Shown: one piece after another, positions 4,896 to 5,783 of the stretch | Numbering within the stretch: the stretch's first letter is position 1 | Layout: each line of letters starts with the position of its first letter | The notes under the pieces: generated by a model | What the model was told of the DNA's origin: nothing | Database searches by the model: none | The model's input: the letters and a program-made list of their open reading frames with translations, nothing else | Position numbers and translations under genes: made by a program | Assembly: GCA_003649845.1 (NCBI GenBank) | Contig: QMTB01000103.1 | Coordinates: forward strand, 1-5,783 | Origin: Thermoplasmata archaeon | GTDB lineage: Archaea; Thermoplasmatota; E2; DHVEG-1 | Direction of reading: 5' to 3' | Length of the DNA: 5,783 bases

Positions 4896-5783
4896 TTGAT
4901 AGAGGTGCCTCAACCTAGTAGGATTCAAAAGTTGTTAATTACAGGGGATTTACCTAGATTAATAGTTTATATGGCTACTAGTGTCTCTGTTAGTGTTTTT
5001 ATAATCCTAGGTTTACTATCTCTACTAGGAATTGCTAATCTAGGTAATTCAATGGATTTCTTTATATTTGCATTACTCTCCGGTACAGGTATCTATGGTA
5101 TGTATGAGTATTTGAATCACCGTAGGATTAGTAAGATAGATGCTGTATTTCCAGATTTCATTAGAGATCTAGCGGCTTCTAGAAGAGCAGGTATGACTTT
5201 TACCAATGCAATTCTTTTTACATCTAAAGGTAACTATGGTTTGCTTACTAAGGAGATACAGAAGATTGCGCAGCAGATTTCTTGGGGTAGTAGTGTAGAG
5301 GAAGCATTAGAAAGTTTTGCCCGTCGTATAAATACAAAATCTGTTAGAAGAACGGTTTCTTTGATTATTGAAGCTAGTAGAAGCGGTGGTAACGTGGCAG
5401 ATGTATTAGATGTAGCTGCACAAGATGCTAGAGAAATTAAGATATTAGAAGGTGAACGTAGAGTAGGGATGGCTTCTTATGTAATAGTAATCTATGTTGG
5501 AATGTATGTATTCCTAGCGATTATAGCAATACTCTCAGGTGTATTTATTCCAACGCTTACCAGTGGAGGTGCTTCTGGTTTAGCTACTGCCCTTGGAAGA
5601 AGAGGATTAGTTTCAGCAACTGCTATAACTAGTGTATTCTATCTTGCTACGATTGTACAAGCAATAGGGACAGGTTTAGTAGCAGGTGTATTTGAAGATG
5701 GACATATCAAATCTAGTGTTAAACATATCTTCATAATGGTTTTCTCAGGTTGGCTACTATTCAAATTATTCCTAGGAGTATAA
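4896..5783 (+). CDS. T2SSF-domain membrane platform protein (TadB/ArlJ/GspF-like), second of two
   Basis: An integral membrane protein of 295 residues that probably forms the platform with the preceding gene product. Hydrophobic segments lie at about 22-46, 52-70, 192-218, 238-262 and 272-293. The cytoplasmic T2SSF region (about 80-190) contains VFPDFIRDLAASRRAGMT (84-101), ISWGSSVEEALESFARR (128-144) and a second-half motif LIIEASRSGGNVADVL (156-171). It is only distantly similar to its neighbour and has an extra C-terminal hydrophobic segment, so this is an old, diverged pair, unlike the ATPase pair. It starts at TTG with a good SD, 1 base after the previous stop. The TAA is the final three bases of the window, so the gene is complete and the cluster may continue beyond. 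The family is clear. Which filament is assembled is unknown. Confidence 0.9.
   Translation: MIEVPQPSRIQKLLITGDLPRLIVYMATSVSVSVFIILGLLSLLGIANLGNSMDFFIFALLSGTGIYGMYEYLNHRRISKIDAVFPDFIRDLAASRRAGMTFTNAILFTSKGNYGLLTKEIQKIAQQISWGSSVEEALESFARRINTKSVRRTVSLIIEASRSGGNVADVLDVAAQDAREIKILEGERRVGMASYVIVIYVGMYVFLAIIAILSGVFIPTLTSGGASGLATALGRRGLVSATAITSVFYLATIVQAIGTGLVAGVFEDGHIKSSVKHIFIMVFSGWLLFKLFLGV

Overview
The window looks archaeal. The signs are a BRE/TATA-type promoter (about 261-273), GGAGG/GGTGAT Shine-Dalgarno sites with TTG starts at two genes, heavy AGA/AGG and ATA codon use, and proteins of the archaeal branch of the type IV filament superfamily. Sampled lines put GC at roughly one third to 37%. 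No marker fixes the phylum. A low-GC euryarchaeal, Thermoplasmatota or Asgard lineage would all fit, and I cannot choose between them.

Layout: bases 2-79 may be the last 25 codons of an upstream plus-strand gene. Bases 80-407 are a non-coding regulatory stretch with two short inverted repeats, a good archaeal promoter and an approximately 110-base leader. From 408 to the last base runs a tight four-gene plus-strand cluster with gaps of 1-3 bases: two paralogous secretion/filament ATPases (408-2258 and 2261-4021), then two different T2SSF-domain inner-membrane platform proteins (4025-4894 and 4896-5783). No pilin, prepilin peptidase or accessory gene is visible. They may lie beyond the window.

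How it works together: in this family a hexameric ATPase sits on the cytoplasmic face of a platform protein and drives pilin insertion or removal. The pairing of two GspF-like platform proteins resembles Tad/Epd-type pili (TadB/TadC). The unusual part is the doubling of the ATPase. Both copies keep intact Walker A, Asp-box, Walker B and His-box motifs, but their N-termini differ completely: a Lys-rich tail of about 110 residues in the first, a four-cysteine zinc ribbon in the second. Their catalytic cores also share long stretches that are identical or nearly so even at synonymous sites, set between segments about 29% different. That mosaic suggests gene conversion between the tandem copies, with the two N-termini kept distinct. 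This 2-ATPase/2-platform cassette is the most interesting thing here. Whether it is undescribed cannot be decided from sequence alone.
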